A program made the translations under genes and the position numbers. From positions 1 through 62,158 of the forward strand of contig NZ_JAJAQC010000021.1 of the NCBI RefSeq assembly GCF_027604915.1: DNA of 62,158 nt, written 5' to 3'. Of the stretch, positions 38,486 through 47,079 are shown piece by piece. Source of the DNA: Streptomonospora mangrovi. Lineage in GTDB: Bacteria > Actinomycetota > Actinomycetes > Streptosporangiales > Streptosporangiaceae. The notes beneath the pieces are model-generated. The model ran no database searches. It saw only the letters and a list, made by a program, of their open reading frames with translations, and had not been told where the DNA came from. Positions within the stretch are counted from its first letter, which is position 1. Every line of letters starts with the position of its first letter.

Positions 38486-38936
38486 CGGCGCCGCCGGTTC
38501 GGCCTGGTCTGGCCCGGCCCGGTCCCGTCCGCGGGACCGGGCCGGTCGTGTGTGGCGCGGTTCCCCGCGGGGCGGGTGCGGCGGCCGCCGTGCGAATCCC
38601 TGGGAACCGGACCGCGCGGGGCGGCGTCCTATCTGCCATAGAGGGGCACAAAGGGGCGCTACTCAGCGGCGATGCTGTACCCAGGCGGTCTCGTGTCTGT
38701 AACAAAGGGTGAAACGCCCCAGTTGAGGGCAATCCGTTCATCTAGCATGTTGCTGCACATCGATGAGCCGCATGGCCCGCTGCGACGCGCGCGGTAGCCT
38801 CCCGGACGCCCTCGCATCGATAAACCCCTACCCGCGACAGCGGCCCCGAGACTCCGGCCCCCCGACACCGGATCCCGCCGCGGTCCCGCGCAAACCGCAC
38901 ATGCCCTCATCCATCGGACTCCTTGGAGCGACAACC
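38486..38936. other. intergenic region after osaB
   Basis: 451 bases. It starts with the osaB terminator. An AT-richer patch at about 38630-38770 (with CATCTAGCATGTTGC at 38736-38750) is a probable promoter area for the secreted protein downstream. Open frames extending through it lack start signals. Confidence 0.4.
38516..38543 (+). terminator. terminator hairpin after osaB
   Basis: A perfect 12-bp stem GGCCCGGTCCCG / CGGGACCGGGCC with a TCCG loop begins 30 bases after the osaB stop codon. No U-tract follows. Confidence 0.75.
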
Positions 38937-39692
38937 GTGTCCCGTACGATGTCCCGCACGGCCTTCGGCCTCGCCGCGATCAGCTTGGGCCTGGGATACT
39001 CCCTCAGCACTACGGCCGTGTGGGCGGACACGGTCGACGGCACCTCGGCGACCTACAGCTACACCTGCACCGACCAGGACGACTCCACGCTCACCGAGAC
39101 CATGGACATCAACGTCTGGGTCGGCGCGCAGCCCGAGGCCGAGGTCGGCCAGGAGGTCCAGTTCCAGGTCGAGCCGGACGACTACAACTACTACATGTAC
39201 ACCTCCGGCGGCGAGATCACCGAGGGCACGCTGACCGCCGAGGTCCAGCTCGGCGGCGAGGCCGCGCCGTCCGCCACCGCCAGCGCCGAGATCGACGCGT
39301 CCGGTCCCTTCGGTGAGAACAACGAGGAGACCTTCGACGAGACCGCGCTCACCGGCACGTTCACGCCGACCGCCCCCGGCGAGATCACCGTCGCCCCGGG
39401 CAACATCACGATCTACGTGAACCAGAGCATGGGCCCGTCCACCACCGTGTGCGTGCCCGACGTCACCACCGACGCCCTGGCCACCGTGACCGTGACCGGC
39501 GAGGCCGTCCCCACCGAGGCGCCGACCGACACCGCCACCGAGGACTCCGGCGCGGAGGCCCCGCCCTCCACCGGCGCCGCCGAGGAGGGCGGCCAGACCA
39601 TGATCGTGATCGCCGCCGTGGTCGTCGGTGTGATCCTCATCGGCGCCATCGCCATGATCGGTCTGCTCGTCTACTTCATGCGCCGCTCCTAG
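38937..39692 (+). CDS. secreted, C-terminally membrane-anchored protein of unknown function
   Basis: 251 residues from the GTG at 38937 (TTGGAG nine bases upstream). Signal peptide at residues 1-30 (RTAFGLAAISLGLGYSLSTTAVWA, cleavage near AVWA-DT). A mature domain of about 150 residues is rich in Thr, Glu and Asp with two cysteines far apart (YSYTCTDQDD and TTVCVPDV), which could form a disulfide closing an immunoglobulin-like beta domain. An acidic Thr/Pro/Glu spacer, then one membrane helix (about 222-247) and a short basic tail MRRS follow. No LPXTG motif. Not recognised as a named family. Expression with the osmotic locus is possible but the terminator argues for a separate unit. Confidence 0.75.
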   Translation: MSRTMSRTAFGLAAISLGLGYSLSTTAVWADTVDGTSATYSYTCTDQDDSTLTETMDINVWVGAQPEAEVGQEVQFQVEPDDYNYYMYTSGGEITEGTLTAEVQLGGEAAPSATASAEIDASGPFGENNEETFDETALTGTFTPTAPGEITVAPGNITIYVNQSMGPSTTVCVPDVTTDALATVTVTGEAVPTEAPTDTATEDSGAEAPPSTGAAEEGGQTMIVIAAVVVGVILIGAIAMIGLLVYFMRRS

Positions 39693-39864
39693 CGGCCGCT
39701 TGGGCACAGCCGGGCGCGGCGCCCCCGCCGCCGCCCGGGGCCGGACGAACGCGGGGCGGGGGCGCCGGTGCGGCCGGCGCCCCCGCCCCTTTTCCGCGTG
39801 TGCGGAGTGGTCGTGCGGGCGGACGGTGGGGGTGCGCGGGTGTGCGGAAGGCCGCGCGCGCCGC

Positions 39865-41481
39865 TCAGGCGGTGGGCACCACCAGCGTCGCGGGGTCGTC
39901 CTCGGGCGAGCCGAACACCACCTGGTCGCCCGCTTCGGTCTCGTTGACGTAGCGCGCGTCCTTGGTGTCGACCACCAGGGCCAGCCGGTGCCCGGCGGGG
40001 ACGTCCCACACCACCGGCTCCAGCTCCACGTCCACGGCCACCGGCTCACCGGGCCGCGCCTCGCGCAGCGTGTAGGGCTCGTGGGTGATCAGCGCCCCGG
40101 TGCCCCGGGAGTTCACCGCGTAGAGGTAGACGTAGAGCGACTGCTCCTCGGCGGTGGGCGTGACGGTGAGGTGCGCCCGGGGCGCGCCGCTGACCCGCAC
40201 GCCCTCGGCGTAGGGGGCGCCCGTCCACACCCCGGCGTTCCTGCGGTTGACCAGCGGCAGCGACACCCCGGTGGGGATGTCGGCGAACTGCTGGAGGGCG
40301 CCGGAGAGGAACAGCGTGCCGCTCTCGGCGGTGGTGCCGGCGCCGGCGTTGACCGTGTACTCCCACCCGTTCTCCGGCGCGGTCTCCAGCCCGCCGGTGG
40401 ACTGCCAGTTGGTCCAGGTGCGCTCGGGCCGGCCCAGGTGCAGGGTGGTCTCCTGGGCCGTCACCGACTCCCAGTCGGGGTAGGCCGCCCAGTCGCCGCG
40501 CCCGTTGTTGGGCTTGACGCGGACGGGCGCCTCGGCGTCCACGCCGTTGTCGACGCCGCGCAGGTGGTGGTCGAACCAGCGGGTCAGCGACGCCCAGGTC
40601 TCGTTGGGCAGGCCGAACGCGCCGAACGCCTCGGGGGTGGCGTGGTCGCCGGGGGAGAGCATGAGGCGCTTGGGGCCGGTCAGGTCGGTGTAGAAGTCGG
40701 TGAGCTGGCCGGGCGGGAAGATGCCGTCGTTCCAGGCGTGGCCGATCATGACGGCGGTGCCGTTGGCGTTGATGGCGTCGATCTTGGTGGCGGCCGACCG
40801 CTCGGGGGCCAGTTCCAGGGCCGGCTGCACGTTGCCGCGCCGGTACTCCTCCTCCATCTCGCGCAGCGCCGCGCCGGGGCGCCCGGTGAGGTTGGCCGAG
40901 CCCAGCAGCAGCTCCACGGCCTGGTAGCTGATGGTCTCGTTGGAGTAGATCGACTCGGCGAGGTCGGACCAGCCGCTCATGGCGCCGACGGCGCGCACGC
41001 GGTCGTCGGCGGCGGCGGTGAGCAGGCTGATCCCGGCGCCGTAGGAGATCCCGGCCATGCCGATCCGCTCGGGGTCGGCGTCGGTGTTGGCCAGCGCCCA
41101 GTCGATCACCGCGCTGGCGTCGGCGACGTCTGCGGGGCCGGCGACCTCGACCTCGCCGCCGGAGTCCCAGAACCCGCGCGAGGTGTAGCTGATCACCTGG
41201 TAGCCGGACTCGTAGGCCAGGCGGTGGGCGGCGCCCACGTAGAGGAGGTTGTTGGTGGACCAGGCGGCGGGCATGACCAGCAGCGGGTGCGGGCCGTCGC
41301 CGGGCGGGGTGATGACCATGGCGGCCAGGTTGACGCCGCCGGAGCCGGGGATGGCCCGGTAGTCGACGTCGACCCCGGCGGGGACGGCCTGGGTGGTGTC
41401 GGCGTGTGCGGGCAGTGCTGGTGCGGACACGAGGAGTAGTGCGGCGAGCGCGCTCGCCGCGAGGGCGCGGACAGGGGGCAT
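39865..41481 (-). CDS. secreted CocE/NonD family hydrolase (S15 X-Pro dipeptidyl-peptidase type)
   Basis: 538 residues. An exported alpha/beta hydrolase with a signal peptide (RALAASALAALLLVSAPALP). Seen: the nucleophile elbow GMAGISYGAGISLL (GxSxGG-like with Ser near residue 150), the catalytic Asp region VMIGHAWNDGIFPP, GDHATPEAF with the probable catalytic His, and a C-terminal jelly-roll domain (PRAHLTVTPT, LALVVDTKDARYVN) typical of X-Pro dipeptidyl-peptidases and CocE esterases. I place the start at the ATG at 41481 because GAGG lies five bases upstream; a GTG two codons earlier is possible. Likely a wall-associated peptidase or esterase; substrate unknown. Confidence 0.88.
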   Translation of the reverse strand: MPPVRALAASALAALLLVSAPALPAHADTTQAVPAGVDVDYRAIPGSGGVNLAAMVITPPGDGPHPLLVMPAAWSTNNLLYVGAAHRLAYESGYQVISYTSRGFWDSGGEVEVAGPADVADASAVIDWALANTDADPERIGMAGISYGAGISLLTAAADDRVRAVGAMSGWSDLAESIYSNETISYQAVELLLGSANLTGRPGAALREMEEEYRRGNVQPALELAPERSAATKIDAINANGTAVMIGHAWNDGIFPPGQLTDFYTDLTGPKRLMLSPGDHATPEAFGAFGLPNETWASLTRWFDHHLRGVDNGVDAEAPVRVKPNNGRGDWAAYPDWESVTAQETTLHLGRPERTWTNWQSTGGLETAPENGWEYTVNAGAGTTAESGTLFLSGALQQFADIPTGVSLPLVNRRNAGVWTGAPYAEGVRVSGAPRAHLTVTPTAEEQSLYVYLYAVNSRGTGALITHEPYTLREARPGEPVAVDVELEPVVWDVPAGHRLALVVDTKDARYVNETEAGDQVVFGSPEDDPATLVVPTA

Positions 41482-41811
41482 GGGCACCTCGGACGCGACG
41501 TCCGGCCCCGAGGGCGGGCCGGAGGGGGGGCGGGGGATCGGGGGCGGGGGGAGAGGGGGAGAGAAGGGGGTCGTGGCAGGCGGGCGGGGGCGGTCGCGCC
41601 TCCGCCGGAATCCGCGCGCCTACCGGACGGTAAGTTACTGCGACGTTAAGTTAGTCCGCGCGCCGCGCCGTGTAAAGGGGGCCAAGGGCGCCCGTCCGCG
41701 CCGGGGTGGCCGGGCGCGCCCGGTCGCCGGCGGCGCGGCCGCCTCCGGCACCGGCGGACCCGTGCCGCCGCCCGGTCCGGCGCCGCCCGGTCCGGCGCCG
41801 GCCGGCCGGGG
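41482..41811. promoter_or_regulatory. intergenic region upstream of the secreted hydrolase
   Basis: 330 bases without a gene. At 41621-41632 TACCGGACGGTA is a perfect inverted repeat (TACCG / CGGTA with GA centre), directly followed by two TAAGTTA direct repeats (41631-41637 and 41646-41652). This AT-rich cluster is the probable promoter/operator of the hydrolase gene, about 140 bases from its start. Confidence 0.45.
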
Positions 41812-42435
41812 TCAGTCGCCGCCGGGCGGCAGGCCCAGTGCGGGCAGGATCGCCTGGTCCACGACGGCGTCGATGTAGGCGTCGTCGGGCGGCACGGAGT
41901 GGTCGTGGTCGAGGCCGTACTTGATGATCAGCGCCTCCCCGATGTCGAGGACGACCGGGGTGAGCCGCGCGGGGTCGACCACGCCGTGCTCGGCGTAGTG
42001 GAGCAGGACGGTCTGTGTGAAACGGCCGCCGCGCTCGCCGAAGACGCGGGCGTAGACCGCCTCGACCAGTTCGGGGTGGCGGTCGCGCGCGGTCACGACC
42101 TCGGCGACCGCGCGCGCCCCCAGGGAGGACATCCAGTCGCGCATCATCCGCAGTGCCCGCACCAGGTCGCCGCGCAGGTCGTCGGTCGACGGCGAGGGCT
42201 CCTCCTGGGGGAAGACGCGGAGGAAGGCGTCGACGAGGACTTCGTGCGGCGACGGCCAGCGCCGGTAGAGCGAGGTCTTGGCCGTGGCCGCCCGCCGGGC
42301 GATGCCCTCCATCGTCATCCGGTCGACGCCGACCGCGAGCAGCTCCTCGATCGCCGCGTCGTGGATGGCGTGCACCAGTTCCTCGCCGCGCCGCCGGGTC
42401 GCACCGGGGCGCCGTACCGCGCCGTCGTCACTCAC
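41812..42435 (-). CDS. TetR family transcriptional regulator
   Basis: 207 residues. N-terminal TetR helix-turn-helix (about 18-65: HAIHDAAIEELLAVGVDRMT, then IARRAATAKTSLYRRW), followed by a helical ligand-binding domain without further recognised motif. The GTG start has no strong ribosome binding site. It is divergent from a DUF418 membrane protein, and the 145 bases between hold three copies of a 19-bp symmetric sequence, so it most likely represses itself and that gene. The ligand is unknown. Confidence 0.92.
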   Translation of the reverse strand: MSDDGAVRRPGATRRRGEELVHAIHDAAIEELLAVGVDRMTMEGIARRAATAKTSLYRRWPSPHEVLVDAFLRVFPQEEPSPSTDDLRGDLVRALRMMRDWMSSLGARAVAEVVTARDRHPELVEAVYARVFGERGGRFTQTVLLHYAEHGVVDPARLTPVVLDIGEALIIKYGLDHDHSVPPDDAYIDAVVDQAILPALGLPPGGD

Positions 42436-42452
42436 CTGTCCGCCACTCTTCT

Positions 42453-42536
42453 AGATACGCCAACGTATTCTATGATGCACCTTTGAGATACGCCAGCGTT
42501 TCTTATTGTGCTAGATTAGATACGTCAGTGTTTCTT
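42453..42536. promoter_or_regulatory. three operator-like repeats between the TetR and DUF418 genes
   Basis: A 19-bp imperfect palindrome of type AGATACGCCAGCGTTTCTT occurs at 42453-42471, 42486-42504 and 42518-42536, with 33- and 32-base spacing, about three helical turns. TATGAT (42471-42476) and TAGATT (42512-42517) lie between them as candidate -10 boxes. The arrangement fits binding of three regulator dimers on one face of the DNA. Confidence 0.75.
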
Positions 42537-42580
42537 ATCCGGTCCGCCGTCCCGCGGACTCCCCGGAAAGGTACCCCCGC

Positions 42581-43777
42581 ATGCCTCCCACCTCCGTCGC
42601 GGCCCCACGCGGAGCCGTGACCGCCGCCGAGAGGTCCCTCGCCCCCGACCTGGCCCGCGGCGTCATGCTGCTGGTCATCGCCGTCGTCCACGCCCACATC
42701 CTGCACGGCCTCGCCCACGGCGGCGCCGCCCCGTCGAGCGCGGTCGACACGGTCACCTCGGTGGTGGTCCTCGCCTTCGGCGAGGGCCGCGGCTACCCGA
42801 TGTTCGCGGCCCTCTTCGGCTACGGACTGGCCAGCATTTACGCGCGCCGGACCGCCCAGGGCGACTCGTGGCCGACCGTCCGCTCGCTGATCCGCCGCCG
42901 GGGGCGCTGGCTGTTCGTGTTCGGCATCCTGCACACCCTCCTGCTGTTCTTCGGCGACATCCTCGCCGTCTACGGCCTCATCGCGCTGATGTTCGCCGGG
43001 ATGCTGGTCCGCAGCGACCGCCGCCTCCTCGCCTGGGGCGCCGTGTGGGCCGTCGGCGGAACGGGCCTTTACACACTGGTCAACAACCTGCTGGTGGCCG
43101 ACGTCGAGGGCGACACCCAGGTCCTGGCGCACCCCCTGACCGACATCGTCACCCGCGCGATGACCTGGCCGGCCATGGCCCCGCTGCTGCTCGTCACGTC
43201 GGTGTTCCCCTTCCTCGTCGGCGTCTGGGCGGCCCGCCGCAACCTGATGACCGCGTCGGAGCGCAACCGCGCGCTGCTGGTGCGCACGGCCGCCATCGGC
43301 ATCCCGGTCGGCGTCATCGGCGGCCTGCCCTACGCGCTCATCTCGGCCGGCGTGTGGGACGGCGGCCCCGCTGCGGCGGCGGTCACCGGGTGGGCGTTCA
43401 TGCTCACCGGCTACGCGGGCGGGTTCGGCTACGCCGCCCTCATCGCCCTGATAGCGGCCCGGATGGGCGCACGGCGCGGGCCGGTGGCCACGGCGCTGGC
43501 CGCGTGCGGGGAGCGGTCGTTGACCTCCTACCTGCTCCAGTCCGTCGCCTGGATCGTGCTCTTCGCCCCCTACATGCTCGACCTCGCGGTGCGCGTCAAC
43601 GGGACGGCGGCGGTCGCGATGGGCGTCGGTGTCTGGGTGGCGACGGTCGTCCTCGCCGACGTGCTGCGCCGGGCCGGGATCCGCGGCCCCGCGGAGTGGG
43701 TGCTGCGCCGACTCTCCTACGGCCCGCGGCACACCGCCCGCGGCGTGGCGGCCGGTCAGTCGGCGGCGCACCGGTAG
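42581..43777 (+). CDS. DUF418 domain membrane protein (YeiB-like)
   Basis: 398 residues with about ten membrane helices. Starts with the family-typical VTAAERSLAPDLARGVMLLVIAVVH segment (an acyltransferase-3-like first helix), contains FALFGYGLASIYARR-type AALFGYGLASIYARR near residue 80, RRRGRWLFVFGILHTLLLFFGDILA near 110, and the C-terminal DUF418 block (LAACGERSLTSYLLQS, then GPAEWVLRRLSYG). Proposed transport or envelope roles for this family are unproven. The ATG has GGAAAGG eight bases upstream. Probably controlled by the adjacent TetR protein. Confidence 0.9.
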   Translation: MPPTSVAAPRGAVTAAERSLAPDLARGVMLLVIAVVHAHILHGLAHGGAAPSSAVDTVTSVVVLAFGEGRGYPMFAALFGYGLASIYARRTAQGDSWPTVRSLIRRRGRWLFVFGILHTLLLFFGDILAVYGLIALMFAGMLVRSDRRLLAWGAVWAVGGTGLYTLVNNLLVADVEGDTQVLAHPLTDIVTRAMTWPAMAPLLLVTSVFPFLVGVWAARRNLMTASERNRALLVRTAAIGIPVGVIGGLPYALISAGVWDGGPAAAAVTGWAFMLTGYAGGFGYAALIALIAARMGARRGPVATALAACGERSLTSYLLQSVAWIVLFAPYMLDLAVRVNGTAAVAMGVGVWVATVVLADVLRRAGIRGPAEWVLRRLSYGPRHTARGVAAGQSAAHR

Positions 43778-44134
43778 GCCGGGTACACCGCACCGAACGA
43801 CACACCCGGTTCCCCCCGCTGGAGGCCGCATCCGCCCTCCAGCGGGGGAACCGGCAGGCCGCCGCCCAGCACCACGGGGCGGAGGAGCACACGGGTGGAC
43901 GAGCACACGGGTGGACGAGCAACCGGAACCCGTCGACCAGGCCGAGCCGGAGGAACGGCGTCGCCGGCCTCGGCCCGCCGAGGTCCATGTCGCCGCCCGG
44001 CTCGGCCGAGAGCCGGGCGGCCTCGCCCAGGCGGTCGCCCGGACAGCCGCGAGCGCCCCCGACCTCGGTGGGGGGTTGAGACCGACGACGCTCCCGACCG
44101 GAAGGACGCGGCCGCGCGTTCCCCGACGCGCGCC
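43778..44134. other. intergenic region after the DUF418 gene
   Basis: 357 bases. It holds the terminator at 43808-43852 and a 16-bp tandem duplication GAGCACACGGGTGGAC (43885-43900 and 43901-43916). A Glu/Arg/Pro-rich open frame continues to about 44080, but nothing in it resembles a known protein. Confidence 0.4.
43808..43852 (+). terminator. terminator hairpin after the DUF418 gene
   Basis: GGTTCCCCCCGCTGGAGG pairs with CCTCCAGCGGGGGAACC across a ten-base loop, with a single one-base bulge. It starts 30 bases after the stop codon. Confidence 0.75.
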
Positions 44135-45301
44135 CTACTCGGCGACGCGCGGCGGCAGCGCCAGCCCGATGTGCTCGCCGATCTCCTCGATGAGCCCCAG
44201 GTCGGCGAGCCGGAACGAGCCCCGGTTGCTCCGCCGGATCAGCGTCACCGCGCCCCGCACCCCCCGGCTGCCGCGCAGCGGCACGCACATCAGCGACCCC
44301 GCACCCAGCGCGCTGAGCACCGGCGCGCCGGTGCGCGCCCGGCCCAGCACGGTCTCGTCCTCGATGAGCTGGTTGAGCACCGACTTGCCGCTGGCCAGCA
44401 CCGTGCCCGGGATCTCGGAGTCGCTGGGGTCCAGGGCCGCGAGCAGGTCGTGCTGGGCGTCCTCCCCGGGCGGACCCGACACCACGGCCCGGCGCGGCCG
44501 GTCGGCGCTGTCGGGCATGTCGCAGACGTCCACCACCACCCAGTCGGCGTAGGAGTCGGCCAGCAGCGCGGCGGCCTCCTCCAGCGCCAGCGGCCCCTTG
44601 CCGCCGCCCGGCCCGGCGCTGGCCAGCAGCAGCCGGGTCATCCGCGTCAGCACGTCCAGCCGGCGCGCCGCCAGCACGACCACCTGGTCCTCGACCTCGG
44701 CCTCAAGGGGTGCGGGGCCGTCGTCCTCGGCGGCGTTCAGCGGCGGCGACATGACCACCAGCACCATCGGCGCGGCCTCGGTGGAGACCTCCAGGCGGGT
44801 CAGCGTCACGTGCACGTCCTCGGCCCACCCGCGCTGGGCCAGCCGGGAGTCGAACGACGCCGACTCCCCGTTGCGCAGCACGGCCGCCAGCCAGGAGCGC
44901 ATGGCCGCGCGGCGGCGCAGGTCCACGAAGTTGGAGAACGGCTTGCCCGACAGGTAGCCCGGCGTGCTGCCGAGCCGCTCGGCGCCGATCGTGTTGATGC
45001 GCCGGATGTAGCCCTCGTGGTCCAGCAGCACCACCGGCACGGTCAGCTCGGCGAAGACCGCCCGCAGCAGGGCGCGCTCGTCGTCGCCGTTGCCCCGGCG
45101 CGGCGCGGCGGTCTCGGCGGCCTCGGCCAGCCGGCGGCCGCAGTCCTTCAGCAGCTCCTCGGCGAACCCGAGTTCGGCCAGCGCGGCCTCGGCGGTGCCG
45201 GCGGCGTCGCCCGGGTACATGGCCTGCGTGCTGCGCAGCGCGGCGACGCGGTCGCTCAACTCGGTGATCTCACGCTGCAACTCGGCGAGGTTCTCCGGCA
45301 C
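44135..45301 (-). CDS. PAS-GAF signalling protein
   Basis: 388 residues. A short coiled coil (LAELQREITELSDRVAALRS, residues 4-23) is followed by a PAS-like domain (about 80-200, with VPVVLLDHEGYIRRINTIGAE) and a GAF domain (about 230-385, with SLMCVPLRGSRGVRGAVTLI). No kinase, phosphatase or DNA-binding domain is seen, so it is likely a sensor that works through a partner. I prefer the GTG at 45301, which has GGGAG five bases upstream, over the GTG at 45307. It is divergent from the GAF-ANTAR gene, and the two share a 193-base promoter region. Confidence 0.85.
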   Translation of the reverse strand: MPENLAELQREITELSDRVAALRSTQAMYPGDAAGTAEAALAELGFAEELLKDCGRRLAEAAETAAPRRGNGDDERALLRAVFAELTVPVVLLDHEGYIRRINTIGAERLGSTPGYLSGKPFSNFVDLRRRAAMRSWLAAVLRNGESASFDSRLAQRGWAEDVHVTLTRLEVSTEAAPMVLVVMSPPLNAAEDDGPAPLEAEVEDQVVVLAARRLDVLTRMTRLLLASAGPGGGKGPLALEEAAALLADSYADWVVVDVCDMPDSADRPRRAVVSGPPGEDAQHDLLAALDPSDSEIPGTVLASGKSVLNQLIEDETVLGRARTGAPVLSALGAGSLMCVPLRGSRGVRGAVTLIRRSNRGSFRLADLGLIEEIGEHIGLALPPRVAE

Positions 45302-45494
45302 GCTCACTCCCGACTGACGATGGCCGGGGCCGGCCCTCGGGCGGCGGCCCCCGGACGACGCTAACGCATGGACCGCCCCATCGAGATCAGGGCTACCGTG
45401 GAGACGTGCGGACGGCCGCGCGAGGTTCCGCCGCCGGAAGCCGACGACCGGAAACCGACCACCGGAAGCCGACAGCCGAAAGGGGACTCCGCTC

Positions 45495-46241
45495 ATGTGG
45501 GTCGACCGCCTCGCGCGCGAGATCGGCGCCTTGGGGCAGGCCGAGAACGCCACCCCGGAACGGGCGCTGGACCAGATGAGCGCTGCGGCGGCCCGCGCCG
45601 TGCCCGGCTGCTCGGCGGCGCTGGTGGTGATCTGGCGCGACGTCGGCGCCGACTCCGCGCCCGCGGCCGGGCGGCACGTGGTGGTCGACTACGGCGCCTC
45701 CCACCCCGATCTGGCCACCGCCTTCGAGCACCAGTACACGACCGACGAGGGACCCACCGTCGAGGCCGTGCGCGACATGCGGCCGGTGGCCGTGGGCGAC
45801 GTCCTGCGCGAAAACCGCTGGCCCAACTACACCAGCATGGCCGTGCAGTGCGGCGACCGCTCCTCGGTGACCTTCCCCTCCGAGTTGGAGGGCGAGGTCG
45901 TGACCTTCGGGGTGCACGCCGTGCGCCCCGACTCGTTCGACGAGGCGGTCGTCACCCCGGTGGTGGCGCTGCTGGCCGAGCACGCGGCGTCGGCCCTGCA
46001 CAGCGCCGACCGCTACACCGACGTCGCCCGCGAGGCCGCCCACATGCGCCGCGCCATCACCGTGCGCGCGGTGATCGACCAGGCCAAGGGCATCATCATG
46101 CACGCCCGGGGATGCGACGCCGCCGAGGCGTTCGAGGAGCTGCGCCGGGTCGCCCAACGCAACCGCCTCAAGGTCGCCGACGTCGCCCGCAGCCTGGTGG
46201 CCGAACACGCCCAGCACGCCGACACGGGCGGCAGCCGCTAG
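45495..46241 (+). CDS. GAF-ANTAR transcription antitermination regulator
   Basis: 248 residues. A GAF domain (about 10-175) with YTTDEGPTVEAVRDMRPVAV is followed by an ANTAR domain (about 180-240: MRRAITVRAVIDQAKGIIMH, then the conserved Ala and aromatic-hydrophobic positions in DAAEAFEELRRVAQRNRLKV). ANTAR proteins bind paired RNA hairpins and prevent termination. The ATG has AAGGGGA eight bases upstream. It is divergent from a PAS-GAF protein, suggesting a sensor-effector pair; the RNA targets are unknown. Confidence 0.92.
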   Translation: MWVDRLAREIGALGQAENATPERALDQMSAAAARAVPGCSAALVVIWRDVGADSAPAAGRHVVVDYGASHPDLATAFEHQYTTDEGPTVEAVRDMRPVAVGDVLRENRWPNYTSMAVQCGDRSSVTFPSELEGEVVTFGVHAVRPDSFDEAVVTPVVALLAEHAASALHSADRYTDVAREAAHMRRAITVRAVIDQAKGIIMHARGCDAAEAFEELRRVAQRNRLKVADVARSLVAEHAQHADTGGSR

Positions 46242-46317
46242 AGCGCCGGCAGACGTGTACCTGGGTTTGGCCCTGGTCCTGGTCCTGGTGCTGGTCCTGT
46301 CCTGGGTCTCGGCTCAG

Positions 46318-46530
46318 GCAGGCGGTCACCGGCCAGCGGGGTGGGTGGTCGGGGTGGGCGGCGAGGGCGGCGGAGGGCTCGGGCGCGCGGTCATCGGTCA
46401 GCAGGGCGGATGGTTGAGGTAGCGGCGGGGCGGCGACGGCGGCGCGGGTCCGGACGGGCGGTCATCGGTCAGCAGGGCGGATGGTTGAGGTAGCGGCGGG
46501 GCGGCGACGGCGGCGCGGGTCCGGACGGGC
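46318..46530 (-). repeat. 71-bp tandem repeat array, left of copy 2
   Basis: GGTCATCGGTCAGCAGGGCG recurs at 46389, 46460 and 46531, exactly 71 bases apart; the units at 46389-46459 and 46460-46530 are practically identical, and a diverged unit precedes them from about 46318. Read on the minus strand, each unit begins CTGACCGATGACCGC, like the units on the other side of the core. Confidence 0.85.
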
Positions 46531-47079
46531 GGTCATCGGTCAGCAGGGCGGGTGGCCGGGGTGGGCGACGGGCGCGGCGGGGGTCCATGGCCTGGTCTCC
46601 GCTCCGGGTGGCCGGTGGAGGGGGCGGGTGAACAGAACTCGCATCTCGTCTGCGCTCGGCGCCGCGATTCCTCATGGTTTGCCCGGTTTGTCGCTGACAA
46701 AGTCGGTCCCGACGGCCCCGGAAGGGCTTGTGGAGGACCTGAGCGTCCACATGGTGAGATGCTCGGGGCAGGATGGGCGCCCTTATGTCTGCTATGCCTG
46801 ATTCTGGGGCCAATGAAAGTGCTCTACCGTTCAGAAGGGCAATGGAAAGCCGCACCTCGTGGTGAAAGAGGCTGTTTTCGTCTCACCATGTGAGATTTTC
46901 GGGGGGCGGTGACCGACTTGCCCGGTTTGCGAACGAGCCGGGAGTCGCCAACCGGGGCGAACGACGGATCCGGCGCCCGCGAGCCCCCAGCCCCCGCCGC
47001 CTCGTCACCTACCTCAACCGCTGGTGCGCGGTCCGATCACCGCGCGCCCGAACCCTCCGCCGCCGTCGCCGCCCACGTC
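46531..47079 (+). repeat. dispersed repeat, copy 2
   Basis: This 549-bp block is about 95 % identical (hand alignment) to the reverse complement of 13438-13995. Roughly 27 substitutions and two length differences separate the copies. The substitutions change residues in each of the three short open frames I compared, arguing against a protein product. Confidence 0.9.
46748..46892. repeat. 145-bp core with 12-bp inverted ends (copy 2)
   Basis: CACATGGTGAGA at 46748-46759 and its exact reverse complement at 46881-46892 bound 121 bases that are AT-richer than the surroundings. The length and ends are the same as in copy 1. Confidence 0.75.

Noticed and set aside
43860-44130. Possible gene remnant with Glu/Arg/Pro-rich frame after the DUF418 gene
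   Set aside because: No similarity to a family I can name and no start signal; the 16-bp duplication breaks any simple reading.
46389-46550. Possible CRISPR array
   Set aside because: The units are 71 bases long and similar throughout, without alternating conserved repeats and unique spacers, and no cas gene is present.
46469-46893. Short proteins encoded in the dispersed repeat (open frames of 105-129 codons on both strands)
   Set aside because: Differences between the two copies change residues in each frame compared and show no synonymous bias; frames overlap each other and lack ribosome binding sites.
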